From Thermoflexales bacterium (lineage in GTDB: Bacteria > Chloroflexota > Anaerolineae > Fen-1058), in the NCBI GenBank assembly GCA_016931085.1, contig JAFGFO010000418.1, positions 1 to 6,901 on the forward strand: DNA of 6,901 nt, given 5' to 3'. Below, one piece after another: positions 5,018-6,901 of this stretch. A program made the translations under genes and the position numbers. Every line of letters starts with the position of its first letter. The stretch's first letter is position 1. The notes under the pieces are model-generated. The model ran no database searches and had not been told where the DNA came from. It worked only from the letters and a program-made list of their open reading frames with translations.

Positions 5018-6901
5018 TCAAAAATTCCCCAACGAAAGTTGAACCGATAGGCTCTTTTTCTCTGGCAAGACAATCTCGTAGCCGATGGCTTTGTATCCGG
5101 TACGCCGCCTTGCATACATCTTTGCCAACACGGGCACCTCGAAATCCACGTAATCGTAGATGATCACTTCCTTCTTGGCTGCGTTCAACCGGTGTAGCCG
5201 CCCTGCATACTGTGCCAGAGTTCCGCGCCAAGAGATCGGCAGAGTCAGAAATAGAGTATCGAGCCGCTCATCGTCAAATCCCTCACCCAAGTAACGTCCG
5301 GTGGCGACAATCACACGCGGCTGATCTGGGGGAATACTGGCAATTTGTTCCGTTAGCCGCAGGCGTTGTTTTTTGCCCATACCCCCTGTCATCACGATAA
5401 CATTCTGAATCCTCTGGGAAAGCAGGTCAGCAAGCAAATCTAGATGCTTCCGCCGCTCGGTCAGCAGGACTGGAACACGTTTGGCCTCCACAGCAGCTAT
5501 CACATCTTCAACGATGAGGCGATTGCGTTCATCATCTCTGGCAAGCAATGCATACACATCCTGAATAGATTGAGATGTCACGTTTTGCAAGTGAGGTGGG
5601 AGGCAAAAAGTGGTTGGGCGAACGATGACCTTGTGATCGAAAGGCCGCTTCTCAGCCTGTTTTCGATCATCCACTCGATAACGGATGGGGCCACATTGCA
5701 TAAAAATGATTGGATGGTGCCCATCTTTCCTCACCACAGTGGCCGACAAACCGGTTATGTATCTGGCCTTGCTCTGTCGGATCACTTGCTCAAAACTGAC
5801 AGCAGAGATGTGATGGCATTCGTCAATGACTATATGACCATACCCGCCAACGAGATCGTCAACAACGCCTTTGTGGCTTAGGCTTTGAACCATCGCAACA
5901 TCTACTTTCCCGGTCGGTTTGTGTTTGCCGCTTCCAATCTGGCCGATCTCTTTTGGCACGAGGCTGAGAAATTGGCTCAATGCCTCCACCCACTGGTCGA
6001 GCAGTTGGCGGCGATGAACCACAATTAGCGTATTGACTTGGCGCTGAGCAATCAAATAGGCGGCTACAACGGTTTTGCCAAACGCGGTCGAAGCGGACAA
6101 GACGCCTGTCTCATGTTGCAACAATGCGTCGGCGGCTTGTTGTTGTTCTGCCCGTAGACTTGCCTGAAATTGGAGTTCAAGTGGGGCACCAGCGAATCGC
6201 TGATCAGTGAGTGTCACTTTGACCTTGAGAGATTGGAATAGCTCGAGTAACTCGTCGAGGCAGCCACGCGGCAATCCCAGGTGTTGAGGAAAATCCTCAC
6301 AGCAGCTAATGACGCGTGGCTTGCCGAACGTTGACAGGCGCATGGCTTGGGCTTGATAGAACTCTGGGTTTTGAAAAGCCGCCAGGCGGACTAGATGGTT
6401 GCGAAGTGAGGGTGAGATGCCTGCTTTGGGAATATAGATTTGATTGCCAAGTACCAGCTCGATCTGCTCTGGCAGTGGGCCAACAATCAGTGACTTCTTG
6501 TGTCGTCTTGAAGGCGGCGTAGTCCAGGGCTGATCGTCATGTTCATCAGTAACAGGAAGACGGATTCCCAAGAATTCGTCTTGTTGCCCTGCCTTGCCAA
6601 CAACCACTTCGACCTCTCGACGGCTCATACGACGGAGTGATGACAGAAAAGCCCATTGGTCGTGATACGGGGCAAAGTCTTCATCCAGAAAAAGGCTATT
6701 ACCGCTCTCACGGGGTCTCTTTTGGAGAGGCAGGGCAATCAGGTTGCCAAAACCGCCAGAGGGGAGTGTGTCCTGGCTGGGGAAAAAACGGTCATAGGAA
6801 TCCAACCCAATCTCGGGCCGACGCTCCATCGTCTGGGTCAGAAGGAAGGCACCCATTTTGCGCGCCAGTACCGCCGGGACAGGTTCGGAAAAGAATATCC
6901 A
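5018..6901 (-). CDS. TOTE-type primase (AEP) fused to XPB-like SF2 helicase, 5' end outside the window
   Basis: The frame stays open to the window edge, beginning WIFFSEPVPAVLARK before the internal ATG at 6856, so that ATG is not the true start. The window holds 627 residues. Numbered from the internal Met, residues 1-80 match the end of the archaeo-eukaryotic primase domain of TOTE conflict systems (ERRPEIGLDSYDRFFPSQD, GNLIALPLQKRPR, DQWAFLSSLRRMS). A linker (178-208: FGKPRVISCCEDF, LPRGCLDELL) leads to an SF2 helicase. Its motif I is STAFGKT (256-262), motif II DECHH (345-349), motif III SAT (371-373), motif V ATGRYLGEGFD (518-528) and motif VI QYAGRLHR (549-556). The C-terminus ends with a family-typical MYARRRTGYKAIGY (580-593). 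All visible helicase motifs are intact. TOTE systems are predicted, NTP-driven anti-invader systems; the helicase would act on DNA in the cytosol. Its promoter and any co-transcribed effectors lie to the right of this window. Confidence 0.93.
   Translation of the reverse strand, partial: WIFFSEPVPAVLARKMGAFLLTQTMERRPEIGLDSYDRFFPSQDTLPSGGFGNLIALPLQKRPRESGNSLFLDEDFAPYHDQWAFLSSLRRMSRREVEVVVGKAGQQDEFLGIRLPVTDEHDDQPWTTPPSRRHKKSLIVGPLPEQIELVLGNQIYIPKAGISPSLRNHLVRLAAFQNPEFYQAQAMRLSTFGKPRVISCCEDFPQHLGLPRGCLDELLELFQSLKVKVTLTDQRFAGAPLELQFQASLRAEQQQAADALLQHETGVLSASTAFGKTVVAAYLIAQRQVNTLIVVHRRQLLDQWVEALSQFLSLVPKEIGQIGSGKHKPTGKVDVAMVQSLSHKGVVDDLVGGYGHIVIDECHHISAVSFEQVIRQSKARYITGLSATVVRKDGHHPIIFMQCGPIRYRVDDRKQAEKRPFDHKVIVRPTTFCLPPHLQNVTSQSIQDVYALLARDDERNRLIVEDVIAAVEAKRVPVLLTERRKHLDLLADLLSQRIQNVIVMTGGMGKKQRLRLTEQIASIPPDQPRVIVATGRYLGEGFDDERLDTLFLTLPISWRGTLAQYAGRLHRLNAAKKEVIIYDYVDFEVPVLAKMYARRRTGYKAIGYEIVLPEKKSLSVQLSLGNF

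Noticed and set aside
5444..5881. Plus-strand open frame of 145 residues
   Set aside because: It is antisense to the helicase, whose conserved motifs prove the minus strand is coding.
1..6901. CRISPR array or insertion-sequence ends
   Set aside because: No regularly spaced direct repeats of 25-40 bp with unique spacers are present, and no transposase sequence with terminal inverted repeats was found.

Overview
The window is an accessory, patchwork stretch of a bacterial chromosome, or of a large mobile element. The protein types suggest a member of the Chloroflexota: an XerC/D-like recombinase, a CxC-x7-CxH SWIM protein and a primase-helicase of the TOTE type. That assignment is inference from family resemblance. 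Base composition changes visibly from block to block. The recombinase and SWIM genes are GC-rich, while the nuclease-like pair, the two small hypothetical genes and the helicase are more AT-rich, as expected for pieces of different origin.

Layout, left to right. (1) 101-1042, minus strand: a tyrosine recombinase gene read through two compensating frameshifts that put the catalytic box I arginine in the wrong frame. It has a good ribosome binding site, and two 12-bp repeats 21 bp apart lie just upstream. (2) 1043-1508: no gene, but repeated CCGTGTGC boxes, a long imperfect hairpin and a tRNA-Val-like fragment. (3) 1509-2589, minus strand: a two-gene unit with an extended -10 promoter. The first gene encodes a 269-residue protein with a pattern like PD-(D/E)XK nucleases. 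It overlaps by 14 nt the gene for a 94-residue acidic protein. (4) 2708-3955, plus strand: a SWIM zinc-finger protein, probably leaderless, whose family-like sequence stops abruptly near 3890. (5) About 3883-4161: the 3' end of an unrelated, otherwise missing gene in another frame, followed by two small hypothetical genes (4158-4796 and 4793-4981) linked by TTGA stop/start overlaps. (6) 5018-6901, minus strand: the C-terminal two thirds or so of a TOTE-type archaeo-eukaryotic primase fused to an XPB-like SF2 helicase. Its 5' end lies beyond the window.

How the parts may fit: the broken recombinase, the deletion-like fusion at about 3890 and the mixture of orphan operon tails point to a region with repeated gain and loss of DNA. 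The TOTE-type helicase and the nuclease-like/acidic pair are the best candidates for defence or conflict functions. No complete known defence operon can be read here. The nuclease-like pair and the orphan tail/212-residue/62-residue operon are the parts I could not match to a described system.
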